Assembly (NCBI GenBank): GCA_035456985.1
Contig: DATICE010000248.1
Span: 1 to 38,845, forward strand
From: SG8-41 sp035456985
GTDB lineage: Bacteria > Pseudomonadota > Gammaproteobacteria > Burkholderiales > SG8-41
Length of the DNA stretch: 38,845 nucleotides
Direction of reading: 5' to 3'
Within the stretch, counting starts at the first letter, position 1; every line of letters starts with the position of its first letter. Both the position numbers and the translations under genes were made by a program. This document shows, piece by piece, positions 18,646-26,555 of the stretch. Below the pieces are notes generated by a model that worked only from the letters and a program-made list of their open reading frames with translations, was not told the DNA's origin and searched no databases.

Positions 18646-20050
18646 CTCGATGGCCTCGCCTTTGTCGCGCGTCGTACGGCGCGATCCGGTCGCGTGCGGA
18701 CCGGCGGAGCGCGTCTCCGCCGCGATCGCGAAGATGAGAAGCGAGGCTATCGGCTCCATGATCGTGGTCGACGCGGCAAACGCTCCGCTTGGCATCCTGA
18801 CGCTGCGCGACGTGGTGGATCGCGTTGCACTGGAACCCGGAGCGCTGGACGCTCCCATCGCGCAAGTGATGACACCCCATCCGGTTACCCTGCCGGTGCA
18901 GGACACCGCATACGCGGCTGCGCTGGCCATGATCCGGCACGGCGTGCGGCACATCGTGCTTGTGGACGGCGGCCGCCTCGCGGGGGTGGTGTCGGAGCGC
19001 GACCTTTTCGGACTGCAGAGCACCGGGGTGAGACGCCTCTCGACCGCGATCCGGGGCGCCCGCGACCTTTCGGCCATCACCCAGTTCGGGACGGACATCC
19101 GCGACCTCGCCTGCCGCATGGTTGTGCAGGGTGCCGCTGTGGGTCCGCTGACGGCATTTATCGCGTCGCTCAACGACCTGCTGACCGAACGCATCGTGGA
19201 GCTCGAGTTGCAGGCTGCGGGCACCCGCGGTCTGCGCTGGTGCTGGGTGGTCATGGGTAGCGAAGGTCGCTCCGAGCAGACGCTCCGCACCGATCAGGAT
19301 AACGGTCTCATTTTCGAGCCCGCACCGGGGCAGAGCGTGCCGGAGGCCCGCGCGGCGCTACTGCCGGTCGCGCAGCACATCAACCAGGCGCTCGACCAGG
19401 CTGGCTACCGCCTGTGCCCGGGGGACATCATGGCCGGCAATCCGCAGTGGTGCCTCTCCCTCGACGAATGGCGTGCACGCTTCGAGCGCTGGATCGACAG
19501 CGGCAGTCCCGAGGCGCTCCTGCACGGGGCCATATTCTTCGACTTGCGGCCGCTGGCGGGGGAGCTTGCTCTCGGCCGCGAGCTGCGTTCGTGGCTCGCC
19601 GTCCACGCGCCGAAGAACCGGCGGTTCCTGCACCAGATGGCGGGCAACGCGCTCAAGAACCGCGCGCCCCTCAACTGGCTCGGGAAATTGCGCGCCGGCC
19701 CCGACGGGCGGATCGATCTCAAGCTGAACGGGGCGGCGCTGTTCGTCGACGCCGCCCGCATCTTCAGCCTCGCCTTCGGCATCGACGCATGCAACACCGA
19801 GCACCGGCTGCGGGCGGCGGCGCCGGTGCTGAAAGTGCCCGCGACGGAACTCGAGGCGTGGATCGCCGCCTTCCACCACATCCAAGGCTACCGACTCAAA
19901 CGCCAGGCCGAGTGCCTGGCACAGGGACTCGTGCCGGACAATCGTGTCGACCCCCGCGCCCTCAACGATTTCGACCGCGCAGTGCTCGGAACCGCGCTGC
20001 AGCGTTCGCGCTCGTTGCAGCAGCGGGTCGCGCTGGATTACCAGATCTGA
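18626..20050 (+). CDS. CBS-pair / DUF294 putative nucleotidyltransferase
   Basis: The 474-residue protein has two CBS domains (about 8-130, with MIVVDAANAPLGILTLRDVV and HIVLVDGGRLAGVVSERDL), which usually sense adenosine nucleotides. A DUF294 nucleotidyltransferase domain follows, related to the GlnD uridylyltransferase, with GSEGRSEQT at 211-219 and the metal-binding pair Asp223 and Asp225 in RTDQDNGL. A DUF294 C-terminal helical domain completes it (about 335-470). Many relatives also carry an N-terminal cyclic-nucleotide-binding domain; it is absent here. The start overlaps the exonuclease gene by 20 bases, implying coupled translation. The target of the transferase is unknown; neighbours suggest the symporter or the sensor proteins. 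Confidence 0.85.
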   Translation: MPESAIDSMASPLSRVVRRDPVACGPAERVSAAIAKMRSEAIGSMIVVDAANAPLGILTLRDVVDRVALEPGALDAPIAQVMTPHPVTLPVQDTAYAAALAMIRHGVRHIVLVDGGRLAGVVSERDLFGLQSTGVRRLSTAIRGARDLSAITQFGTDIRDLACRMVVQGAAVGPLTAFIASLNDLLTERIVELELQAAGTRGLRWCWVVMGSEGRSEQTLRTDQDNGLIFEPAPGQSVPEARAALLPVAQHINQALDQAGYRLCPGDIMAGNPQWCLSLDEWRARFERWIDSGSPEALLHGAIFFDLRPLAGELALGRELRSWLAVHAPKNRRFLHQMAGNALKNRAPLNWLGKLRAGPDGRIDLKLNGAALFVDAARIFSLAFGIDACNTEHRLRAAAPVLKVPATELEAWIAAFHHIQGYRLKRQAECLAQGLVPDNRVDPRALNDFDRAVLGTALQRSRSLQQRVALDYQI

Positions 20051-20066
20051 AGGGCAGCCTGCATCC

Positions 20067-20741
20067 TCAGTGATTGACGTAGTCGAGGATGTAGCCCTGC
20101 CCGTATTGCGTTCGCAACGTCACCCCGCCGCCGATGATCTTCCTGCGCAGCCGGTGCACGTAGACCTCGATCGCGTTATGGCTGACGCCCTTGTCGTAGC
20201 TGTAGAGCTGCTCGAGGATTTGCTCCTTGCTCACGACCCGCCCGAAGCGGCGCAACAGCACCTCCAGCACGCCCGCCTCGTGCGTCGACAGGGGCAGCGT
20301 CCGACCCTGGATCGAGGCCGAGCGCGTCACCGTGTCGAATCCCAATCCGCCGAAAAGAATCGTGGGGGCCGCCCCGCCCTGCTGCCCGCGGCGCAGCAGG
20401 GCCCGCACTCGCGCCTGCAGCTCATTCAGGCTGAACGGCTTCGCCAGGTAGTCATCGGCCCCCAAGTCGAGACCGAGCACCTTTTCCTCGGGCTTTTCCC
20501 GGCCGGACAGGATGAGCACGGGCAACGTCGTGTTGCGCCGCCGCAAGCGCCGCAAGACCTCGAACCCGTCGAGCTTGGGGAGCCCTAGGTCGAGGATGAG
20601 CAGACCGAAGACGTCCCCCTTCAGCGCCTCGTCGGCAGCTGCGCCATTCGCCACCCAGTCCACCGCATAGCCCGACTGCGCCAGCGAAAACTGCAGCGCT
20701 TCAGCGAGCGGCGCGTCATCCTCGGTGATGAGTATCCTCAT
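20067..20741 (-). CDS. OmpR-family response regulator
   Basis: The 224-residue protein has an N-terminal receiver (acidic ED pair at 7-8... EDD, phospho-acceptor Asp51 in ILDLGLP, Lys in LAKPF) and a C-terminal winged-helix DNA-binding domain with VSKEQILEQLYSYD and the recognition region NAIEVYVHRLRRKI, as in the QseB/TctD/PmrA group. No histidine kinase of its own lies next to it. It is divergent from the DUF4212-symporter pair across a 172-base region that holds a palindrome, so it may control that pair. It converges on the CBS/DUF294 gene with a 16-base gap. Confidence 0.92.
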   Translation of the reverse strand: MRILITEDDAPLAEALQFSLAQSGYAVDWVANGAAADEALKGDVFGLLILDLGLPKLDGFEVLRRLRRRNTTLPVLILSGREKPEEKVLGLDLGADDYLAKPFSLNELQARVRALLRRGQQGGAAPTILFGGLGFDTVTRSASIQGRTLPLSTHEAGVLEVLLRRFGRVVSKEQILEQLYSYDKGVSHNAIEVYVHRLRRKIIGGGVTLRTQYGQGYILDYVNH

Positions 20742-20838
20742 CCCGCTTCCCCCCTCCCCCTGGCGCGTACATTTTAATTCCCCGATTCAGGATTTTGTAA
20801 GGTTTTTTCAATAGGATTGCTCGGAATACGAAAAAAGA

Positions 20839-20851
20839 ACCGTAATACGGT
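20839..20851. promoter_or_regulatory. Palindrome and direct repeat in the regulator/symporter divergent region
   Basis: ACCGTAATACGGT is a perfect 13-base palindrome (20839-20851). It overlaps a direct repeat of TAATAC (20843-20848 and 20851-20856). It lies 63 bases before the small symporter subunit and is well placed to be an operator. No specific binding protein can be named from sequence alone. Confidence 0.4.
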
Positions 20852-20913
20852 AATACTATTGCGGCCGTGGCCTTCGTCGGCGCCTCGTCCGCACCACTCT
20901 ACCGGGAGGGGCC

Positions 20914-21177
20914 ATGGCTCAAATGACGCCCGCGCAACGCGACGCTTACTGGGCGAAGACATCGCGCCTGATGTGGACCATCATGGCGTGGTGGGTCTTC
21001 TTCAGTTTTGTGATTCCCGCCTTCGCCGTCCAGCTCAATACGATCACGATCGCCGGCTTCCCGCTCGGTTTCTACTTTGCCGCGCAGGGCTCGCTGATCT
21101 CGTACGTCGTGCTGTGCTTCTGGAACGCGAGCGCCCAGAACAAGATTGACCAAGAATTCGGCGTTGCCGAAGATTGA
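20914..21177 (+). CDS. DUF4212 small subunit of a sodium/monocarboxylate symporter
   Basis: The 87-residue protein has two hydrophobic segments (about 20-42 and 48-70) with aromatic-rich edges (MWTIMAWWVFFSFVIPAF, LGFYFAAQGSLISYVVLCFW). Proteins of this family occur immediately before large SSS-type transporters of the VC_2705 subfamily and are taken to be their accessory subunit. Here the large subunit starts 18 bases after the stop. The ATG follows a GGGAGGGG ribosome site. Confidence 0.88.
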   Translation: MAQMTPAQRDAYWAKTSRLMWTIMAWWVFFSFVIPAFAVQLNTITIAGFPLGFYFAAQGSLISYVVLCFWNASAQNKIDQEFGVAED

Positions 21178-21194
21178 ACGGGAGCGACCAGACT

Positions 21195-22985
21195 ATGGGC
21201 ATGCAAACCAGCAAGAGCTTCGTCGACAATCTCCCCAAGATCTACGGCGGCTACGCCGGGGGCTTCATCGGCTTCGTCATCCTGCTCGCGATCCTGGAGC
21301 AGATGGGCGTGCCGAACAGGATCATCGGCTACTGCTTCGTGTTCCTCACCATCGGCGTATACGCATACATCGGTATTCTCTCGCGCACCTCCGTGCTCTC
21401 GGAATACTACGTGGCCGGACGGGTGGTGCCGCCGTTCTTCAACGGTATGGCGACCGGCGCCGACTGGATGAGCGCCGCCTCGTTCATCTCGATGGCCGGG
21501 GGCCTGTACCTGCAGGGCTACGGCGGACTGGGCTACGTGCTGGGCTGGACAGGCGGCTACGTCCTGGTCGGCGTGCTGCTCGCGCCCTACCTGCGCAAGT
21601 TCGGTCAGTTCACGGTGCCCGACTTCCTCGGCGTGCGCTACGAAGGCAACGCCGCGCGCATCTGCGGCGTGATCGTGCTGTTCAGCGCGTCGTTCACCTA
21701 CATCGTCGCGCAGACCTTCGGGATCGGCATCATCACCTCGCGTTTCCTCGGCATTCCGTTCGAGGTCGCGATCTTCGTCGGCCTGCTCGGCATCCTGGTG
21801 TGCTCGATGCTTGGCGGCATGCGCGCGGTGACCTGGACCCAGGTCGCGCAATACATCATCCTCATCATCGCCTACCTGACGCCCGTCGTCTGGCTGTCGA
21901 CTCAGCTCTACGGTTTCCCGATTCCCGAGCTCACCTACGGGCAGGCATTGAACGAGATCGCCGAACTCGAGAAGAAGCTCGGCATCCTCAAGCCGCACGT
22001 CGGGGCCTACGTCGACGCCAAGGGCCAGTTCAGCTGGGTGGAGTTCAACAACTTCTGGGCGCTCACCTTTACCCTAATGGTCGGCACGGCCTCGCTGCCG
22101 CACATCCTGATGCGCTACTTCACCACGCCCAACGTCCGCGATGCGCGCACCTCGGTGGGCTGGAGCATCTTCTTCATCTTCCTGCTCTACTTCACCGCGC
22201 CGGCCTATGCCGCGTTCGCGAAGCGCGAGGTGTATCGCGACGTGATCGGCCAGCAGATTTCACAGCTGCCGGCGTGGGTGCAGAACTGGTCGCAGGTCGG
22301 CGGGCTGCTTACGATTAAGGACGCCAATGGGGACGGTATCCTGCAGCTGTCCGAGTTCATCATCAACCAGGACATCATCGTGCTGTCGATGCCGGAGATC
22401 GCGGGCCTGCCGTACGTGGTCTCCGGGCTGGTCGCGGCCGGCGGCCTGGCGGCGGCGCTTTCCACCGCCGACGGGCTGCTGCTCGCCATCGCCAACGCCC
22501 TCAGCCACGACGTCTATTACAAGCTGATCGATCCGAAGGCCACGACGGTGCGCCGCCTGGTCGTGGCGCGCGTCCTGCTCGTCGGCGTCGCGATCATCGG
22601 TGCAGCGGTCGCCGGTACGCGGCCCGCGGGGATCATCCAGATGGTGGCGTGGGCATTCTCGCTCGCTGCGGCAGGGTTGTTCGCACCGCTGGTGCTCGGC
22701 ATCTGGTGGAAACGCACCACCGCGGCGGGCGCGATCGTCGGCATGATGAGCGGCTTCCTCGTGTGCGTCTTCTATCTCGTCGGCACGCGCTATTTCGACA
22801 TGCCGCTCTGGTTCGGCATCCGCAATATCTCGAGCGCTTTGTTCGGGCTGCCGGTGGCGTTCATCGTCACTTGGGCGGTCAGCCTGATGACGCAGGCACC
22901 CTCGAAAGAGATGCAGGACTTCGTGGATTCGATACGCACACCCAAGGGCGAGCTCGCCTGGCTCAAGGGCCAGCAGCACGAATAA
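21195..22985 (+). CDS. Cation/acetate-type symporter, SSS family (VC_2705 subfamily)
   Basis: The 596-residue membrane protein has about 13 hydrophobic segments and the SSS signature regions (YYVAGRVVPPFFNGMATGAD, then GLAAALSTADGLLLAIANAL). It should import a short monocarboxylate such as acetate with sodium or protons. ATG 21195 is preferred to the TTG at 21174 because a GGGAG site lies 10 bases upstream. Residues 376-387 read DANGDGILQLSE, which fits the canonical EF-hand calcium loop, inside a large hydrophilic loop (about 345-395); this is odd for a transporter but may belong to the subfamily. ActP is the nearest well-studied relative. acs nearby supports acetate as substrate. Confidence 0.88.
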   Translation: MGMQTSKSFVDNLPKIYGGYAGGFIGFVILLAILEQMGVPNRIIGYCFVFLTIGVYAYIGILSRTSVLSEYYVAGRVVPPFFNGMATGADWMSAASFISMAGGLYLQGYGGLGYVLGWTGGYVLVGVLLAPYLRKFGQFTVPDFLGVRYEGNAARICGVIVLFSASFTYIVAQTFGIGIITSRFLGIPFEVAIFVGLLGILVCSMLGGMRAVTWTQVAQYIILIIAYLTPVVWLSTQLYGFPIPELTYGQALNEIAELEKKLGILKPHVGAYVDAKGQFSWVEFNNFWALTFTLMVGTASLPHILMRYFTTPNVRDARTSVGWSIFFIFLLYFTAPAYAAFAKREVYRDVIGQQISQLPAWVQNWSQVGGLLTIKDANGDGILQLSEFIINQDIIVLSMPEIAGLPYVVSGLVAAGGLAAALSTADGLLLAIANALSHDVYYKLIDPKATTVRRLVVARVLLVGVAIIGAAVAGTRPAGIIQMVAWAFSLAAAGLFAPLVLGIWWKRTTAAGAIVGMMSGFLVCVFYLVGTRYFDMPLWFGIRNISSALFGLPVAFIVTWAVSLMTQAPSKEMQDFVDSIRTPKGELAWLKGQQHE

Positions 22986-23008
22986 AAATTGCACGGTCCG
23001 CGTTTGCG

Positions 23009-23040
23009 AAAGGCCCGCGTGCTGCGGGCCTTTTCGTTTT
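23009..23040 (+). terminator. Strong intrinsic terminator after the symporter
   Basis: A ten-base-pair stem AAAGGCCCGC / GCGGGCCTTT (23009-23018 with 23024-23033) with a five-base loop runs into a T-rich tail TTTTCGTTTT. It ends the symporter transcript. Confidence 0.9.
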
Positions 23041-23059
23041 CTGGAATAATGGTTCCTCC

Positions 23060-23362
23060 ATGCCCGTGACAGCCCGTCAATTCATTTCCGTGGCATGCGC
23101 GCTGGCCCTTGCGTTTGCCCTCGGCGGTTGCGCCCGCGGCAAGGACGACCAGGCGGCCTACGACATCTGTCTGGCGGCAGCGAAGAAAGACCCGAAATAC
23201 GCGAAAGCGGAGTTCGCCGCCCGGGAAAAAACGAATATCCAGGGCTCGACGGGCGACGCCGGCATCCGGGTCAACATTCCCTACCAGCTCGAAGGCAAGA
23301 CGGGGCTGTACCAGTGCATCGCCGAGAAACAGCCCGACGGCACCTACAAGGTCACGTTTTGA
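23060..23362 (+). CDS. Small putative lipoprotein
   Basis: This 100-residue protein starts with a lipoprotein signal: a hydrophobic run (SVACALALAFALGG) and a lipobox LGGC with Cys24 as the lipidated residue. The remainder is polar, with one conserved-looking pair of Cys (ICLAAAKK and YQCIAEK), which might form a disulphide in the periplasm. The Ala at +2 after Cys24 argues for outer-membrane sorting. No family was recognised. The ATG at 23060 is chosen because the signal peptide starts there. Its 3' end overlaps the convergent unknown gene by 19 bases. Confidence 0.75.
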   Translation: MPVTARQFISVACALALAFALGGCARGKDDQAAYDICLAAAKKDPKYAKAEFAAREKTNIQGSTGDAGIRVNIPYQLEGKTGLYQCIAEKQPDGTYKVTF

Positions 23363-24036
23363 GATGGGCTCTGGGCAAGTAGCTCTTTGACGAGTTCGGT
23401 GGCGCGCAGCCGCCCGCTCAGCTCCTGGCTCACCGCGATCATCCGGAACCGCACGGCGCCGTACACCACCTCTTCGTCGAGCTCCCGATAGCTGGTGTGG
23501 ATGGGCAGCGTGTCGAAGAGCCGCCTGGCCGAGTGGTCGGCGACGTCGAGCGCCTGCCGCGGCGGACCGAGACTTGCCTCCCTGAAGCGCGACGTGAACG
23601 ACGCCTGGGCCTCGGTCCAGCCGTCGGCCCGGTGTGCAGGCGGGGGCAGCGTGGCAAGGATTTCCGGGTAGAGGCCGGCGAGGCCAGCGCACAGGCGGGA
23701 ATGTTCCCCGGTCCCGACGTGGGGCCGCAACTTTCCCTCGGCGACAATCATCAGATCTCCCAGAACGGCAGCGAACGAATCCCAGCGACAGCGGTCGAGC
23801 GCATCGAGGAACGGCTTTTCCGTGAACAGCGCGTAGCTTGCCAGCCCGGTCTTGCCGCGGCAGTAGTCGATGGCACATTTCTGGGCGATGAGCGCGGCAC
23901 GCTCCGCAAGAAACGTCCGGAGCGCATCCGCCGTTGCGATCGGTGCCGGCCGCAGGCGCGCTTTCAGTCGCTTCCAGAGCCGTCCTACGGTGCCGGCGGC
24001 CGCGGGACCGCCGGTCGCGGTCTGTGAATCTGTCAT
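23344..24036 (-). CDS. Conserved-looking protein of unknown function
   Basis: The 230-residue protein is soluble, without signal peptide or membrane segment, and mostly helical in character. A Pro/Gly/Thr-rich N-terminus (about 1-18) precedes a basic patch (LWKRLKARLRP). Cys residues occur in QKCAIDYCRG and near DRCRWDSF. No catalytic motif was recognised. Coding is supported by codon phase in this GC-rich DNA and by the clean ATG at 24036. It overlaps the 3' end of the lipoprotein gene and stands alone on this strand. Confidence 0.6.
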   Translation of the reverse strand: MTDSQTATGGPAAAGTVGRLWKRLKARLRPAPIATADALRTFLAERAALIAQKCAIDYCRGKTGLASYALFTEKPFLDALDRCRWDSFAAVLGDLMIVAEGKLRPHVGTGEHSRLCAGLAGLYPEILATLPPPAHRADGWTEAQASFTSRFREASLGPPRQALDVADHSARRLFDTLPIHTSYRELDEEVVYGAVRFRMIAVSQELSGRLRATELVKELLAQSPSQNVTL

Positions 24037-24129
24037 GAGTCAGCTTCCTGGCTCGAAGTCGTAGCGCCGGTTGAGGGCGCGCTTCGCATGGTAGCGCAGA
24101 CGCGCGTGCGGCAGTGTAAACTCGATCCC

Positions 24130-24444
24130 ATGTCAGCCCAGGGCATCTGGTGGCCGTACTGGTATTTCCACTTCCCGAACTACGTCCTGGCGCTGCTGTT
24201 CTGGACGCTGATCGGGCGGTTCCTGTTCGAGCTCTTCCTGCCGCCGGACTCGCCCAACTACATCTTCCGCTGGTTCCGGCGACTCACGGACTGGCTCATG
24301 CGGCCGGTCGCCTTCATCACCCCCGCAATCGTTCCGCGCCTTGCGTTGTCGCCGATCGCCGCATTCTGGATCGCGATCGCCCGTGTCGTGTTTTTCGTCG
24401 CCCTTTTTGCCGCGGGCCACGTGCCGCGCGTGCCGGGAAATTGA
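24130..24444 (+). CDS. Small inner-membrane protein (YggT-like layout)
   Basis: The 104-residue protein has a long hydrophobic segment (about 16-37), a basic amphipathic stretch (FRWFRRLTDWLMRPVAFITP), and a second hydrophobic region (about 70-97). This helix/basic linker/helix layout with an RRLTDWLMRP-like stretch resembles YggT proteins, but the match is by eye. ATG 24130 is preferred to an upstream start because the conserved-looking part begins there. A second small membrane protein follows 12 bases later, so the two are probably one operon. Confidence 0.65.
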   Translation: MSAQGIWWPYWYFHFPNYVLALLFWTLIGRFLFELFLPPDSPNYIFRWFRRLTDWLMRPVAFITPAIVPRLALSPIAAFWIAIARVVFFVALFAAGHVPRVPGN

Positions 24445-24456
24445 GTCGGGGAAGCC

Positions 24457-24768
24457 ATGCTCGATCGTCAGACCCTGCTGTTGATGATCATCGGCCTGTG
24501 TATCGTCAACGGGATATTCTCGCCCTACCTTAACATCACCATCCCGGTCAGCGCGGCGCTCATGCCGGAGCTCTTTCCACGCACGCCGGAATGGGTGCTG
24601 TTCTGGGGCTCGATATTGCTCTCGAGCGCGACGTTGCTTTTCAGCGGTGTGCCCGCGGCGCTCTACGAGCGCCTCATCGATTCCGACACCGAGAGCACCG
24701 TGTCAATGTGGGTCTGGCTGGGCGGAGCCCTGTTGCTGTCGGCTCCCGGCGTGGCGAGATTTATCTAG
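24457..24768 (+). CDS. Small membrane protein of unknown function
   Basis: The 103-residue protein has three hydrophobic stretches (about 7-28, 45-67 and 82-100) separated by short polar loops, one acidic (RLIDSDTESTVS). No family was recognised. It is 12 bases downstream of the other small membrane gene, with a GGGGAAG ribosome site before the ATG. Confidence 0.65.
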   Translation: MLDRQTLLLMIIGLCIVNGIFSPYLNITIPVSAALMPELFPRTPEWVLFWGSILLSSATLLFSGVPAALYERLIDSDTESTVSMWVWLGGALLLSAPGVARFI

Positions 24769-24820
24769 GTCATCGCGGTCTCCCTGACGAACTCCGACCG
24801 GCGGGATGATGCCGTCGATC

Positions 24821-24829
24821 TGCTAAAAT
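24821..24829 (+). promoter_or_regulatory. Extended -10 promoter for tRNA-Ser
   Basis: TGCTAAAAT fits the extended -10 pattern TG-n-TAnnnT and ends 11 bases before the mature tRNA. No clear -35 box is seen. Confidence 0.5.
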
Positions 24830-24840
24830 TCGCCCACCGC

Positions 24841-25113
<273 letters not shown>

Positions 25114-25114
25114 C

Positions 25115-25133
25115 AATCCCGCCCTCTCCGCCA
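25115..25133 (+). repeat. 19-bp direct repeat of the tRNA-Ser 3' end (att-like)
   Basis: The 19 bases 24914-24932 (the last part of the T arm, acceptor strand, discriminator and CCA) recur exactly at 25115-25133. The spacing is 201 bp. Duplication of a tRNA 3' end is the usual trace of site-specific integration, but no integrase lies between or next to the copies. Confidence 0.85.
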
Positions 25134-25184
25134 GAAGCGTTCCTGATATAGTCTGACGGCAAGCCTTTCGGGGAAGGAAATTCG

Positions 25185-26555
25185 ATGGCGGGGATTTCTC
25201 GAGCGGAGGCGCGCCGCATCGTCGAGCAAGTGCGCCGATCGCCTGCGACGCGCGTCAAGGTGGCGGTCTCCGACACTGATGGCGTGCTGCGCGGCAAGTA
25301 CCTCCACAAGGAAAAGTTCCTCTCGGCCGTCGAGTCGGGCTTCGGCTTCTGCAACGTGGTCTTCGGCTGGGACGCGAACGACCAGTGCTACGACAACACC
25401 ACCTGGACCGGCTGGCACACGGGCTTTCCCGACGCGCTCGTGCAGCTCGACCTTTCCACCTTCCGGCGCGTGCCCTGGGACGACAACGTGGCGTTCTTCC
25501 TCGGCGAATTCGTCGAGGCCGACGGCAGGCCGCTCCCCGTCTGCCCGCGCCAGCTCTACAAGCGCGTGCTCGCGCGCGCGGAAAAGATGGGCTTCCAGGT
25601 GCTCGCGGGCGTGGAATACGAGTGGTTCAATTTTCGCGAAACGCCGCAAAGTTTCGCCGCCAAGGGCTATGTCCGCCCCGAGCCGATCACCCCGGGCATG
25701 TTCGGCTATTCGCTCATCCGCGCGGGACAGAACCAGCCGTTCTTCCGCGCTCTCATGGAGGAGATGCCGGCGTTCGGGGTACCGGTCGAAGGCCTGCACA
25801 CGGAGACCGGTCCGGGCGTCTACGAGGCAGCGATGCTCTATGCGCCCGGGATCGAAGCGGGCGACCGCGGCATCCTCTTCAAGCAGGCGGCGAAAGAGAT
25901 CGGCAGCCGCTTCGGCATCATGCCGAGCTTCATGGCGAAGTGGAACACGCAGTATCCGGGGTGCTCCGGCCACCTTCACCAGAGCCTGTCGGATGGCAAG
26001 CGCAACCTGTTCTACGACGCGCGCCATCCGCACCGTATGTCGAAGCTCTTCGAGAGCTACCTCGCGGGGCAGCTCGCGCTGCTGGAGGACATCCAGGCGA
26101 TGTATGCGCCGACGGTGAACAGCTACAAGCGGCTGGTCGACGGCATGTGGGCACCGGTGAAGCGCAGCTGGGGCGTGGACAACCGCACCGCGACGCTGCG
26201 TGTCATTCCCGGCTCGCCCAAGTCCACGCGGCTCGAGTCGCGCTGCCCCGGCGCGGATATCAATCCCTACATCGCGCTCGCGGCTTGTGTCGGCGCGGGA
26301 TTGTGGGGCATCGAGAAGAAACTCAGGCTCAAGGACGCGCCGCTCACGGGCGACGCGGCGAAGGCGGCGAAGATCCCGCGCCTGCCGCGCAACCTGATGG
26401 AGGCGACTGCAAACCTCAAACGCTCGGCGGCCGCGCGCGAGCTTTTCGGCGAGTCCTTCGTGGACCACTTCGTGCGCACGCGCGAGTGGGAGTGGCGCCA
26501 GTTCCAAGACGCGGTGACCGACTGGGAGCTGAAGCGCTATTTCGAGATCATCTGA
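25185..26555 (+). CDS. Glutamine-synthetase-like ligase (putative gamma-glutamyl-amine synthetase)
   Basis: The 456-residue protein belongs to the glutamine synthetase superfamily: short beta-grasp N-terminal domain (about 20-115), then the catalytic domain with the metal-binding stretch VEYEWFNF, the ETGPGVYEAAMLYA segment, the GCSGHLHQSL box and the ATP-binding RTATLRVIPGS region with the Arg-rich end STRLESRCPGAD. It is unlikely to be the housekeeping GlnA. The tyrosine-containing adenylylation loop is not evident, and the gene sits in a catabolic operon with a PuuD-like hydrolase and an aldehyde dehydrogenase, the context of gamma-glutamylating enzymes such as PuuA. A strong GGGGAAGGAA ribosome site precedes the ATG. 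Its stop overlaps the next start by one base. Confidence 0.82.
   Translation: MAGISRAEARRIVEQVRRSPATRVKVAVSDTDGVLRGKYLHKEKFLSAVESGFGFCNVVFGWDANDQCYDNTTWTGWHTGFPDALVQLDLSTFRRVPWDDNVAFFLGEFVEADGRPLPVCPRQLYKRVLARAEKMGFQVLAGVEYEWFNFRETPQSFAAKGYVRPEPITPGMFGYSLIRAGQNQPFFRALMEEMPAFGVPVEGLHTETGPGVYEAAMLYAPGIEAGDRGILFKQAAKEIGSRFGIMPSFMAKWNTQYPGCSGHLHQSLSDGKRNLFYDARHPHRMSKLFESYLAGQLALLEDIQAMYAPTVNSYKRLVDGMWAPVKRSWGVDNRTATLRVIPGSPKSTRLESRCPGADINPYIALAACVGAGLWGIEKKLRLKDAPLTGDAAKAAKIPRLPRNLMEATANLKRSAAARELFGESFVDHFVRTREWEWRQFQDAVTDWELKRYFEII

Noticed and set aside
17077..19290. 737-codon open frame on the minus strand opposite the sensor-exonuclease and CBS genes
   Set aside because: High GC makes long antisense frames common; its translation shows no domain, while the plus strand carries complete nuclease and transferase motifs.
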